64,000 nt of DNA from NCBI RefSeq assembly GCF_010983895.1, contig NZ_CP048836.1, positions 3,720,001-3,784,000 on the forward strand, read 5' to 3'. Made by a program: the position numbers and the translations under genes. Below, one piece after another: positions 9,086 through 17,735 of the stretch; position 1 is the first letter of the stretch; every line of letters begins with the position of its first letter. The notes under the pieces are model-generated. The model was not told the origin of the DNA and ran no database searches. It worked only from the letters and a program-made list of their open reading frames with translations. Source of the DNA: Nitrogeniibacter mangrovi. GTDB lineage: Bacteria > Pseudomonadota > Gammaproteobacteria > Burkholderiales > Rhodocyclaceae.

Positions 9086-11611
9086 ATGTTCCGTCCGATG
9101 CTGGCTGTCGTTGCCATGGCGATGGCGCTCGTCCTGCCCGCGCCCGCCGGGGCCGACACAGCCGCCGACGCGCCGATCCAGGCACAGGACGCCCCCTACT
9201 ACGCCGCCTGCGCCCGCGAGGGGCTCGATGCCTCCCAGTGTGCCGGGCGCCTGATCTGGTTCAAGGCCACCGCCGGCAACGACCGCTTCAACACCTACGT
9301 GTTCCAGCAGCGCATGGGGGTGCTCATCGACTGGTTCCGGGTGCTGCGCTCCGACCAGCGCGACGACCGTTTCCGTGCCTGGGGCGTGATCAACGACCCG
9401 GGCTGCTGCACCCCGGGCGATCCGAACTGTCCGGCCAAGAGCCTGGATGAGACCTACGGCTTCGACTGGTGCCCGGGCGACGCGGAACTGCTCAAGTACG
9501 TGGGCAAGCCGGGCTATCGCGATCCGGCCTGCGACTTCAAGGACGCCGCGCTGAAGGCGGGCGACCCGCACGGGCCCGAGGACCAGCGCCAGAGCGCCTG
9601 TGATCTCGCGTTCGGCACCTCGGCCGGGGCGCTGGGCTTTCGCAAGTTTCCCAACCCGCGCTTCGATCGCGACCAGTGGATCGCGCTCAACGGCCGCGCC
9701 GGCAGCTGGGCGGGTTACGCCAAGCCCATTCCGGCCGCCGGCGGTTCGGGCGAGCCGGCCAAAAGCCGGCTCATGGACGGCAGCGTCGAGCCGCCCTTCC
9801 TGATCGGCACCGCCTGCGGCTCCTGCCACATCGCCTTCGATCCGCTCAATCCACCCAAGGATCCGGCCCATCCGGCCTGGGAGAACATCAAGGGCCTGCA
9901 GGGCAACCAGTATTCGCGCATCTCCGAGATCATGGTCTCGGGCATGGCCACCAACACCCTGGAATGGCAGATGTTCGCCCATGCGCGGCCGGGCACCACC
10001 GACACCTCGGCGATCCCCAACGACCAGGTGAACAATCCCGGCACCATCAACGCCCTCATCAACATCCCGCAGCGCCCGGTGTTCGCGGGCGAACAGGTGC
10101 TGCGCTGGCACAAGACCCGCGCCTGCGAGGGCCAGCCCGAGGCGGTGTGCTGGTGCGAACCGGGGCGCGAGGGCAAGTGCTGGGAAAAATCCCTCCAGAC
10201 CGAGACCGTGCATCACATCCTCAAGGGCGGCGAGGACTCCATCGGTGCCCTCGGGGCGATCCAGCGGGTGTACTTCAACATCGGCTCCTGTTCGGAAGCG
10301 TGCTGGATGAACCACCTCTCCGACCTGCGCCAGCTCGATCCGCAGCAGCGCGGCTTCGGCCAGACACCCTTCGACATCGGCCAGTGCCGGCGCGACTGCC
10401 CGAACTTCCGCGCCATCGAGGACCGGCTGGACAACGTGCTCGACTTCTTCATGTCCGCCGAGGCGCGCGCCACCGACCTGCGCGAGGCGCGCGAGCATGA
10501 ACTGCGCAAGATCTCTCCCACCGCCGAGTATTCGGACCAGGACCTGATCGCCGACCTGAACGCCGAGTTCGGCGACGGCGCGGTGGCCCGGGGCGAGCAG
10601 ATCTTCAAGCAGACCTGCGCGCGCTGCCACTCCAGCTCGCCCGAAGCCGCCGCCGGCAACTTCGACGCCATCGACTTCCACAAGACCGATCCCAAGAGCG
10701 GCCTGCGCGCCGACTGGATGGGCAACGACCAGGCCACCCTGGTCTCCGAGGTGGGCACCTTCCGCTGCCGCGCGCTGCATTCGAACCACATGAGCGGGCA
10801 CATCTGGGCCCAGTTCGGCTCCGAGACCCTGCGCGCCCGGCCGCCCGACCCCAACGTGAAGGAACCGTCCGACGGCGGGCGCGGCTACTACCGCAACATC
10901 TCGCTGCTCAACCTGTGGGCGCACGCCCCCTTCATGCACAACAACGCCATCGGCCCCGAGCTGTGCGGCCAGCCGGCCAACAAGGCCAACGCCTTCTACG
11001 CCATGCGCCCGCGTTATGTGGACGCCAGGGACCTGTCCCTGCTGCCCCCCGAGAAGCAGCCGGCCTGCTGGGCCTACGACCCGAGCGTGACCGGGCGCTA
11101 CGACCTGTTCAAGGCCAGCGTGGACGCCCTGCTCCATCCCGACCAGCGCATGCCCAAGGTCACCCTGCTCAACGAGGACGTGACTCTGCGCATCGGCCCG
11201 CGCCTGTGGGACGGCACCGACAAGGAGAAGCTGCTCGGCTTCTCGCTCACCATCCCGGCCACGATCGACGGCCGTGGCGTCAATGCCGGCACCCTCGGCA
11301 ACTTCCAGCACAAGGCCTTCGTGGTCGATCTGGTGCAGGCCAAGTTCAAGCCCGCGGAAGTCGAAAAGCGGCTCGTCGCGCAGTGGGGTGAACAAGAGGG
11401 CAAGCGCATCCTCGCCGACCTCAAGGGCATCACCGAGGAGGTCACCCGCCAGCCCAACGGACTCATCGAGGCGCTCAAGAAGCGGCCCTATCTGGTGAAG
11501 AAGATCTACAGCTCGTGTTTCGCCGAGGTCGAGAACGCCGGCCACCGCTTCGGCGAGGACCTGTCCGAGGCCGACAAGAAGGCGCTGACCGCCTTCCTGG
11601 CCACGCTGTAA
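9086..11611 (+). CDS. Large periplasmic dihaem c-type cytochrome
   Basis: 841 residues with a Sec signal peptide (MFRPMLAVVAMAMALVLPAPAGA). It has exactly two haem c motifs, CGSCH at 244-248 and CARCH at 511-515. Many other cysteines lie outside CXXCH, suggesting disulfides. The segment NLWAHAPFMHNNAIGPELC resembles the APYLHNGSVP motif of the two dihaem cytochromes at the end of this cluster and of the dihaem peroxidase/RoxA-like superfamily. It is the first gene of a five-gene unit, followed 13 bp later by a lipoprotein gene. The start has a GCGGAGAG site upstream. Specific function unknown; an electron-transfer or oxidising periplasmic enzyme is inferred. Confidence 0.8.
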   Translation: MFRPMLAVVAMAMALVLPAPAGADTAADAPIQAQDAPYYAACAREGLDASQCAGRLIWFKATAGNDRFNTYVFQQRMGVLIDWFRVLRSDQRDDRFRAWGVINDPGCCTPGDPNCPAKSLDETYGFDWCPGDAELLKYVGKPGYRDPACDFKDAALKAGDPHGPEDQRQSACDLAFGTSAGALGFRKFPNPRFDRDQWIALNGRAGSWAGYAKPIPAAGGSGEPAKSRLMDGSVEPPFLIGTACGSCHIAFDPLNPPKDPAHPAWENIKGLQGNQYSRISEIMVSGMATNTLEWQMFAHARPGTTDTSAIPNDQVNNPGTINALINIPQRPVFAGEQVLRWHKTRACEGQPEAVCWCEPGREGKCWEKSLQTETVHHILKGGEDSIGALGAIQRVYFNIGSCSEACWMNHLSDLRQLDPQQRGFGQTPFDIGQCRRDCPNFRAIEDRLDNVLDFFMSAEARATDLREAREHELRKISPTAEYSDQDLIADLNAEFGDGAVARGEQIFKQTCARCHSSSPEAAAGNFDAIDFHKTDPKSGLRADWMGNDQATLVSEVGTFRCRALHSNHMSGHIWAQFGSETLRARPPDPNVKEPSDGGRGYYRNISLLNLWAHAPFMHNNAIGPELCGQPANKANAFYAMRPRYVDARDLSLLPPEKQPACWAYDPSVTGRYDLFKASVDALLHPDQRMPKVTLLNEDVTLRIGPRLWDGTDKEKLLGFSLTIPATIDGRGVNAGTLGNFQHKAFVVDLVQAKFKPAEVEKRLVAQWGEQEGKRILADLKGITEEVTRQPNGLIEALKKRPYLVKKIYSSCFAEVENAGHRFGEDLSEADKKALTAFLATL

Positions 11612-11624
11612 GGGGGAGACCGCC

Positions 11625-12524
11625 ATGAATCGACTCACGCACAGCGTCCTCGTCCTCATGAGCCTCGCCCTGCTCGCCGCCTGCGGCAGCAAGGAGGACC
11701 GCACCGCACCGGACGTCCCCTTCGCGCCCTGGGGCGAGTCCTACAGCGCCAAGCCCGATTTCGCCCAGTTGGAGTACGACCACCCGCTCTCGGTGGCCGA
11801 CCTGTACAAGATCACGCCCAAGAACCTCGCCCTGCTCGACCAGGAGCAGGTGGACCAGATCTACGCGCGCCTGAGCGCCGGCCCGATTCCCGACGGCCCC
11901 TTCGAGGGCGACCTGTTCTTCCCCAAGGGCGCCAGCGGCAAGTCGCGTCTGTCCGAGATCGCCGGGGGCAAGCTGCGCGGCCTGCTGGTGGACGTGGGGG
12001 TCAAGAAGCTCGATCTCATGGGCGAGATCCTGTGGAAGGGCAAGGTCTTCTATCGCGACCAGCGGCTGCTGCGCAACCGCATCGAGGACCTGGGCCCGCT
12101 CAAGACCCTCGGCCTGGTCGAGGAGAGCGACGACAACCCGCTCCAGAAGATCGAGGTGAACGGCCATGACCAGTGGCTGCTGTTCCCCGCGCGCCTGTAC
12201 TGCGGCCAGAGCCTGCTCGACAGCCGGCGCGAGTCCATCATCATCGACTATGCCTTCACCGACCAGCTGCCCGGCTACCGCAAGATGCCCGACATGATGG
12301 CCGGGCGCGACGGCTTCGCCATCCGCGACGAGATCCGCATGGTGCGGCCGGGCTTCTACCTGGGCCGCGCCTATCTGGACCGCAGTTTCGTGGTGAATTT
12401 CGTGCTCTACAACGACGCCATCGCCGAGGCCGGCAAAGCCGACTTCATGAAGACCGGCCGGGTGCCGGAAGACTGCTGGGGCGGCTCCCAGCTGCGCAAG
12501 ATCATCACCGCCACGTCGGGCTGA
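11625..12524 (+). CDS. Lipoprotein of the dihaem cytochrome cluster
   Basis: 299 residues with signal peptide and lipobox LLAAC (Cys20). No haem motif and no family I recognise. Seen: acidic, lysine-rich globular sequence with WKGKVFYRD and a C-terminal region ending EDCWGGSQLRKIITA. It follows the large cytochrome by 13 bp with a strong AAGGGGGAGA ribosome site. The next cytochrome gene starts 17 bp after its stop. Being membrane-anchored and co-transcribed with cytochromes, it may scaffold them or be an accessory subunit; this is inference. Confidence 0.75.
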   Translation: MNRLTHSVLVLMSLALLAACGSKEDRTAPDVPFAPWGESYSAKPDFAQLEYDHPLSVADLYKITPKNLALLDQEQVDQIYARLSAGPIPDGPFEGDLFFPKGASGKSRLSEIAGGKLRGLLVDVGVKKLDLMGEILWKGKVFYRDQRLLRNRIEDLGPLKTLGLVEESDDNPLQKIEVNGHDQWLLFPARLYCGQSLLDSRRESIIIDYAFTDQLPGYRKMPDMMAGRDGFAIRDEIRMVRPGFYLGRAYLDRSFVVNFVLYNDAIAEAGKADFMKTGRVPEDCWGGSQLRKIITATSG

Positions 12525-12541
12525 GCCGGTTCGGTATCGCC

Positions 12542-14485
12542 ATGGCCTGGACCCCCGTCTTTTTCCTGCTCCTCCTTGTGCCGCTCGGTGCGCAGGCCGC
12601 GCCGGGCGGTACCCTGTTCGAGCAGGTGGCCCTCGGCGCCGGCGCGACGACCGTGCCCTTTCCGCTCGACGCCCTGCTCGCGCGCATCGCCGGCCAGCTG
12701 GCGACGGGTCGTGACGGCCTGCGCGTGGTGCTGATCCCCATCGGGCGCTCGCTGCAGCGCCATGCCGCCGGCGACGCCCATGCCTTCGCGCTGCCGCGCG
12801 CCGTGATCGCGGTCACCGGCGAGCCGAGCGATGCCCGCGCGCCGCTGCTCAAGGACCGACTCTACCTGGGCTACAGCCCCGCCGCCGGCCTGCTCGAGGT
12901 GATCAGCTATCACCCGGGCAGCGGACGCTTCGAGTTCCAGATCGTGGACGACTACCGCGCCGGCGCCACCCCCCGGCTGCGCCCGGGCAACCGCGGCCTG
13001 TGCCTGGCCTGCCACCAGAACCACGCCCCCATCTTCTCGCGCCCGGGCTGGGACGAGACCAGCGCCAACCCGGTCATCGCGCGCCTGCTCGCGCGCACCG
13101 GCCGCGACTTCGACGGCCTGCCCTGGCGCCATGGCGTGGACGTGCCCCAGGCCATCGACGCGGCCACCGAGCGCGCCAACCTGCTGCCGGTCGCCCAGCG
13201 GGTGTGGCGCCAAGGCTGTGCCGACGCCGACCCGAGCGCCGCCATCGCCTGTCGCCGCGCCCTGTTCCAGCGCGCGCTGCTCGCCCGCCTGCGCGGCGTG
13301 CCCGACACCGAGGCGCTGGCGCGCGACCCCGCCCTCGCCCCGCTGCGCCGTCACTGGCGCCACGACTGGGCCGAGGGCCTGCCGATTCCGGACCCGGACA
13401 TCCCCGACCGCCGGCTCTTCGCCGCCGACTCCCCCGGCGCGCCGGTGGCCACCGACCCGGCCACCCTGCACCATCTGGCCGACGTGGCCGCGCCCTTCGA
13501 TCCGCTCGCCCTGCGCCCGCCGCGCGAACACTGGGCGCTGAGCGCACCGGACACCCCGGCCCGCCTGTTCCACGCCCTCGGCCAGTTCATCTCCGCCACC
13601 GACGTGCGCAGCCTCGACGCGGCCCTGCGCACCCGCCCCGGCGCGACCGACCGCCAGCGCCTGAGCTGCCAGCGCACGCCCCGAGGCGCGCGCATCAACC
13701 TCGACTGCCGGGCCGGCGCACGGCTGCATCTGCAGGCGCGCTTGAGCGGCCCGCGGCTGGCGATCGACCGGCTGGTGCTCGACGGCCGCGCCACACCGCC
13801 GGTCACGGTGCAGGCGACCGACGCGGGCTTCGCGCCGATCGGCCAGCGCCCGCGCCGCGCCGACGGCCACGCCCTGAGCCGCCTGCGCCTCGACGCGGGC
13901 GCGGAGGCCGCCGAGTTCACCGACGATCTGGCGCCGCTGGAGGCGGCCCTCGACGCCCTGGCCGACGACGCCCGCGCGGGCCGCAGCGACGCCTTCGCCG
14001 ACGCGCCGCTGCGCCGCGCCAACCTGATCGGTCCGCTCCTGAGCGCCCTCGGCCGCCCGGCCCCGGCACCGGTCGCCGCCACCGAGCCGGTCACGCGGGC
14101 ACACACCGGCCACCGCGCCCGCCCCCCGGCCCTGGCGCCCTTCTACCGCCGCTGCGCCATGTGCCACACCGGCTCCGAGGCGTTCCCGCCCGCCTTCCTG
14201 CGCGGCGACGATGCGACGGTCACGCGCCAGCTGACCGCCTGCGCGCCACGCATGCTGCGCCGCCTTGCCATGTGGCAGCGCCCGGCCGGCGCGCGCGAGA
14301 AGGTGCCCATGCCACCGCCGGCCGCCCCCCCGGCGCAGGACCTGCGCGCCTGCGGCGATCTGGACGCCCTGCGCACCTGGCTGAACGCTCGCCTCGCGCC
14401 CGACGCGCGCACCGCGCTCGACCGCCTCGCCTACGCCGACCTGCCCGCCTGCACCGTTGATCCGGAGTCCTCCCATGGCCGATGA
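12542..14485 (+). CDS. Periplasmic dihaem protein of unknown function
   Basis: 647 residues with a signal peptide (MAWTPVFFLLLLVPLGAQA). Two haem c motifs are seen: CLACH at 154-158, followed by QNHAPIFSRPGW, and CAMCH at 538-542, followed by TGSEAFPPAFL. The 380 residues between them are Ala/Arg-rich with no motif I recognise. The C-terminal CAMCH domain looks like a small cytochrome c domain. The start at 12542 gives a clean signal peptide; the frame is open upstream but overlaps the lipoprotein gene. It overlaps the next gene by 11 bp, so translational coupling is likely. Confidence 0.75.
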   Translation: MAWTPVFFLLLLVPLGAQAAPGGTLFEQVALGAGATTVPFPLDALLARIAGQLATGRDGLRVVLIPIGRSLQRHAAGDAHAFALPRAVIAVTGEPSDARAPLLKDRLYLGYSPAAGLLEVISYHPGSGRFEFQIVDDYRAGATPRLRPGNRGLCLACHQNHAPIFSRPGWDETSANPVIARLLARTGRDFDGLPWRHGVDVPQAIDAATERANLLPVAQRVWRQGCADADPSAAIACRRALFQRALLARLRGVPDTEALARDPALAPLRRHWRHDWAEGLPIPDPDIPDRRLFAADSPGAPVATDPATLHHLADVAAPFDPLALRPPREHWALSAPDTPARLFHALGQFISATDVRSLDAALRTRPGATDRQRLSCQRTPRGARINLDCRAGARLHLQARLSGPRLAIDRLVLDGRATPPVTVQATDAGFAPIGQRPRRADGHALSRLRLDAGAEAAEFTDDLAPLEAALDALADDARAGRSDAFADAPLRRANLIGPLLSALGRPAPAPVAATEPVTRAHTGHRARPPALAPFYRRCAMCHTGSEAFPPAFLRGDDATVTRQLTACAPRMLRRLAMWQRPAGAREKVPMPPPAAPPAQDLRACGDLDALRTWLNARLAPDARTALDRLAYADLPACTVDPESSHGR

Positions 14486-15986
14486 GCATCCGCACGAATC
14501 CGCCACCCGCCCCATGCACGGCCTGCTGCGCACGCTGCTGTGGCTGCCCTGGGTCCTGGCCCTGATCGCTGGCGTCTATGCGCTGGGCCGGTTCACCGCC
14601 GACATCCCGGTCGCCTACCCGCCCATCGACATGCACTTCAAGTACGGCTCCACCGGCGGCGAGCGCGAATCCGGCTTTCCCTACTGGATCTGGAAGGTGC
14701 TGCCCAAGGTGTGCCCGGAATACCTGCCCGGCGAGGGCTACCGGTCGCTGGGCTTCATCTACGAGCCCGGCCGCGACCTGCCGGTGGGCGTCTCCAAGCG
14801 CTTCAACCTGGGCATCGACCGGGTCTTCCTCAACTGCGCGGTGTGCCACACCAGCACCGTGCGCGACACCCCGGGCGCCGCGCCGCGCCTGATTCTCGGC
14901 ATGCCGGCGCAGCGCATGGACATCAAGGGCTTCGAAAGTTTCTTCTTCAACTGCGCCGCGAGCGCCAAGTTCCGCAGCGAGTTCATCGTGCCGCAGATCG
15001 AGGCGGCCGCCGGCGGCCTCTCCCCCCTCGACCGCTATGTGGTCTATCCGGTGGCCATCAGCCTGATGCGCGAGCGCCTGCTGATGCTCCGTGACCGCTT
15101 CAGCTTCGCCTTCGACCAGCCCGACTGGGGGCCGGGCCGGGTGGACACCTTCAACTCGGCCAAGGTGCTGTTCAACTTTCCCATGCACCAGCTGCCGAAG
15201 AAGGAACTACTGGGCGCCTCCGACTTCCCCTCCATCTGGCTGCAGGGGCCGCGCATGAAGCGCGACGACGGCCAGCGCATGGAGCTGCACTGGGACGGCA
15301 ACAACACCCACACCGAGGAGCGTAACAAGAGCGCCGCCTTCGGCACCGGCACCACCCCGCCTACCATCGACCTGCGTGCCATCGGCCGCATTCAGGACTG
15401 GCTGCTCGGCCTCGAACCGCCCGCATGGCCCTACGCCATCGACACCGCCAAGGCGGCGCGGGGCAAGGCCGTCTATGGCGAGTACTGCGCCGCCTGCCAC
15501 GGCGCCAGCGGACGCGACTTCTCGGGCGCGCAGGTGGGCCATGTGACCCCCATCGGCCAGATCGGCACCGACCGCGCCCGGCTCGATTCCTACACCTACA
15601 CGCTGGCGGTGAACCAGGCCACGCTCTACGCCGGCTACCCGTGGCGCTTCACCCATTTCCGCAAGACCTTCGGCTACGCCAACATGCCGCTGGACGGCAT
15701 CTGGCTGCGCGGCCCCTATCTGCACAACGGCTCGGTGCCCTCCCTGCGCGACCTGCTCGAACCGGCCGCGAACCGCCCCGTGAGCTTCTACCGTGGCGAC
15801 GACATCATCGACCGCGACAAGGTCGGCTGGGTGTCGAACGTGGCCGAGGAGGCCGGCCACAAGTACTTCTTCTACGACACCCGCCTGCCCGGCAACGGCA
15901 ACGGCGGTCACGAGGGCACCGCCTACGGCACCGAGCTGCCGGACGCGGACAAGGACGCCGTCGTCGAATACCTGAAGACGTTTTGA
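14475..15986 (+). CDS. Membrane-anchored dihaem cytochrome, RoxA/dihaem-peroxidase-like
   Basis: 503 residues. An N-terminal membrane anchor lies at about 18-38 (LLRTLLWLPWVLALIAGVYAL), and the rest is periplasmic. Haem motifs are CAVCH at 121-125 and CAACH at 338-342. Family-type segments are HWDGNNTHTEERNKSAAFG before the second haem and WLRGPYLHNGSVPSLRDLL after it; these resemble dihaem cytochrome c peroxidase-like proteins that include the rubber oxygenase RoxA. It is clearly paralogous to the following gene (shared FKYGS, CAVCHT, LHNGSVP, GGNGGHE/GNGGHE). The chosen ATG has GGAG upstream. The substrate is not evident; I do not claim rubber oxygenase activity. Confidence 0.8.
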   Translation: MADEHPHESATRPMHGLLRTLLWLPWVLALIAGVYALGRFTADIPVAYPPIDMHFKYGSTGGERESGFPYWIWKVLPKVCPEYLPGEGYRSLGFIYEPGRDLPVGVSKRFNLGIDRVFLNCAVCHTSTVRDTPGAAPRLILGMPAQRMDIKGFESFFFNCAASAKFRSEFIVPQIEAAAGGLSPLDRYVVYPVAISLMRERLLMLRDRFSFAFDQPDWGPGRVDTFNSAKVLFNFPMHQLPKKELLGASDFPSIWLQGPRMKRDDGQRMELHWDGNNTHTEERNKSAAFGTGTTPPTIDLRAIGRIQDWLLGLEPPAWPYAIDTAKAARGKAVYGEYCAACHGASGRDFSGAQVGHVTPIGQIGTDRARLDSYTYTLAVNQATLYAGYPWRFTHFRKTFGYANMPLDGIWLRGPYLHNGSVPSLRDLLEPAANRPVSFYRGDDIIDRDKVGWVSNVAEEAGHKYFFYDTRLPGNGNGGHEGTAYGTELPDADKDAVVEYLKTF

Positions 15987-16057
15987 GGGCCCATGACCAT
16001 GAACGCCGTAACGCAAGAACGTAGCCCGGTCCGGGCGACTTGTTCAGGGGCCGACTC

Positions 16058-17527
16058 ATGAGCACGACGACCTGCTCCCCACGCTGCCGCAAGTGCCTTG
16101 CCATCCTGGGTCTGCTCGTCGTCTTCGGGGCGGCGGCCGGGGTCTATGGCTGGATGAAATTCTTCCGCGAGGTGCCCCAGCCCGACTGGATCACCTCCAA
16201 CCCGGACATGCGCTTCAAGTACGGCTCCATCGGCGCCGAGAACGACGCCGGCATCCCCTACTGGATCTTCTACGTGCTGCCCCGGGTGTTCCCCGACAAG
16301 CTGCCCGGCCCGGGCGGTTACGCCAGCTTCGGCGTCGCCTGGGAGCAGGGCATGGAGCTGCCGGTGGGCTTCACCAAGAAGACCATCGGTTTCGCCCGGG
16401 TGGCCAACACCTGCGCGGTGTGCCACACCGCCAGCTACCGCACCAGCGTGGACAGCAACCCGGTGTTCGTGCCCACCGGCCCCAACCACACCCTCAACCT
16501 GGCCGCCTTCTTCCGCTTCCTGGTCGACTGCGCCAAGGATCCGCGCTTCAACGCCGACGTGCTCATGCGCGAGATCAACCTGGTCACCGACCTGTCCTGG
16601 GACGATGCGCTCATCTACCGCTACCTGCTCATCCCCCTCACCAAGCAGCGCCTGATGGCGCGCGAGCAGCAGTTCGCCTGGCTCTACTACCCGGAGTTTC
16701 CCGACTGGGGACGCGGCCGTGACGACGCCATGAACCTGACCAAGTACTTCATGATCCGCTGGCCCATGGACGACAGCTTCGGCCCCACCGACATGCCCTC
16801 GATCTGGAACCTGGGCAAGTACCACGAGGACCAGGGCGCGCTGATGAACTTCGCCGGCGACAGCCACAACGCCCGCTCGGTGGTCATCGACTCCGCCCTC
16901 GGCCTGCTCGGCGCGCCGCCCAAGGACAAGGACCGCTTCCTCAAGACCATGGACTGGATGCTCGACTACCTCAAGGCCGCGCGCGCGCCGAAATACCCCT
17001 TCCCCATCGATGACGCGCTGGCCGCGCAGGGCAAAGCGGTGTTCGACGCCACCTGCGCCCGCTGCCATGCCAGCGCGCGCACCGGCACCGTGGTCCCGGT
17101 CGAGGAGGTGGGCACCAGCCGCGACCGCATGGACACCTGGAACGCGAAAGCCGCCGCCGAGGCCAACCAGGTGGTGCGCGACATGGGCATCGAGCGCGAG
17201 GGCCTGGTCGAGGCGCCGCTGCGCGGCTACGTGGCCGCCTTCCTCGACGGCATCTGGCTGCGCGCGCCCTACCTGCACAACGGCTCGGTGCCCACCCTGC
17301 GCGACCTGCTCAAGCCGGCCGCCGAACGCCCGGTCACCTTCTGGCGCGGCTACAACCTCTACGATCCGGTGAACGTGGGCTTCGTCACCTCGGGCGCGGA
17401 AGCCGAGTACGAGGGCACCCTGCACGACACCCGCCTCAAGGGCGGCGGCAACGGCGGGCACGAATTCGGCACCGGTCTGTCGCCATCCGACAAGGATGCC
17501 CTGATCGAATATATGAAAACGCTATGA
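16058..17527 (+). CDS. Membrane-anchored dihaem cytochrome, paralogue of the preceding gene
   Basis: 489 residues with an N-terminal anchor at about 19-40 (LAILGLLVVFGAAAGVYGW). Haem motifs are CAVCH at 119-123 and CARCH at 333-337. It shares with the previous protein the MRFKYGSIG entry motif, CAVCHT, FPDWGRGRDD, WLRAPYLHNGSVPTLRDLL and the C-terminal GGGNGGHEFGTGLSPSDKDALIEYMKTL region. It lacks the HWDGNN motif of its paralogue and has an ALMNFAGDSHNARSV segment at that position. The two copies may therefore have diverged in active site or partner. The start at 16058 has CAGGGG upstream. It is the last gene of the cluster. Confidence 0.8.
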   Translation: MSTTTCSPRCRKCLAILGLLVVFGAAAGVYGWMKFFREVPQPDWITSNPDMRFKYGSIGAENDAGIPYWIFYVLPRVFPDKLPGPGGYASFGVAWEQGMELPVGFTKKTIGFARVANTCAVCHTASYRTSVDSNPVFVPTGPNHTLNLAAFFRFLVDCAKDPRFNADVLMREINLVTDLSWDDALIYRYLLIPLTKQRLMAREQQFAWLYYPEFPDWGRGRDDAMNLTKYFMIRWPMDDSFGPTDMPSIWNLGKYHEDQGALMNFAGDSHNARSVVIDSALGLLGAPPKDKDRFLKTMDWMLDYLKAARAPKYPFPIDDALAAQGKAVFDATCARCHASARTGTVVPVEEVGTSRDRMDTWNAKAAAEANQVVRDMGIEREGLVEAPLRGYVAAFLDGIWLRAPYLHNGSVPTLRDLLKPAAERPVTFWRGYNLYDPVNVGFVTSGAEAEYEGTLHDTRLKGGGNGGHEFGTGLSPSDKDALIEYMKTL

Positions 17528-17735
17528 ACCCTGAGCGCGCGGCGCGGCCATTCCGGCGCATAATGACTTACGCTGATCGGGCAACCCTTTTGGGGTGACC
17601 GACCACTGACTCAAGATCCGGCGCAAGCGTCCGTCCTTCTTGACAGAGAATGAGAGCAGTTCGAGCAAGACCTGCCAGCATCATCCCCGACACGTCACAC
17701 TCGCTTCAACGCAGGTCCGCCCAGGAAGAGTCACC

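Noticed and set aside
14475-15986. Naming this cytochrome as rubber oxygenase RoxA.
   Set aside because: Two haems and the LHNGSVP motif fit a wider dihaem superfamily; RoxA active-site residues cannot be verified here and the protein is shorter and membrane anchored.
17528-17735. A c-di-GMP (GEMM) riboswitch before the REC-EAL gene.
   Set aside because: There is a small hairpin (ACCC-TTTT-GGGGT near 17585) but no GEMM consensus elements were found.
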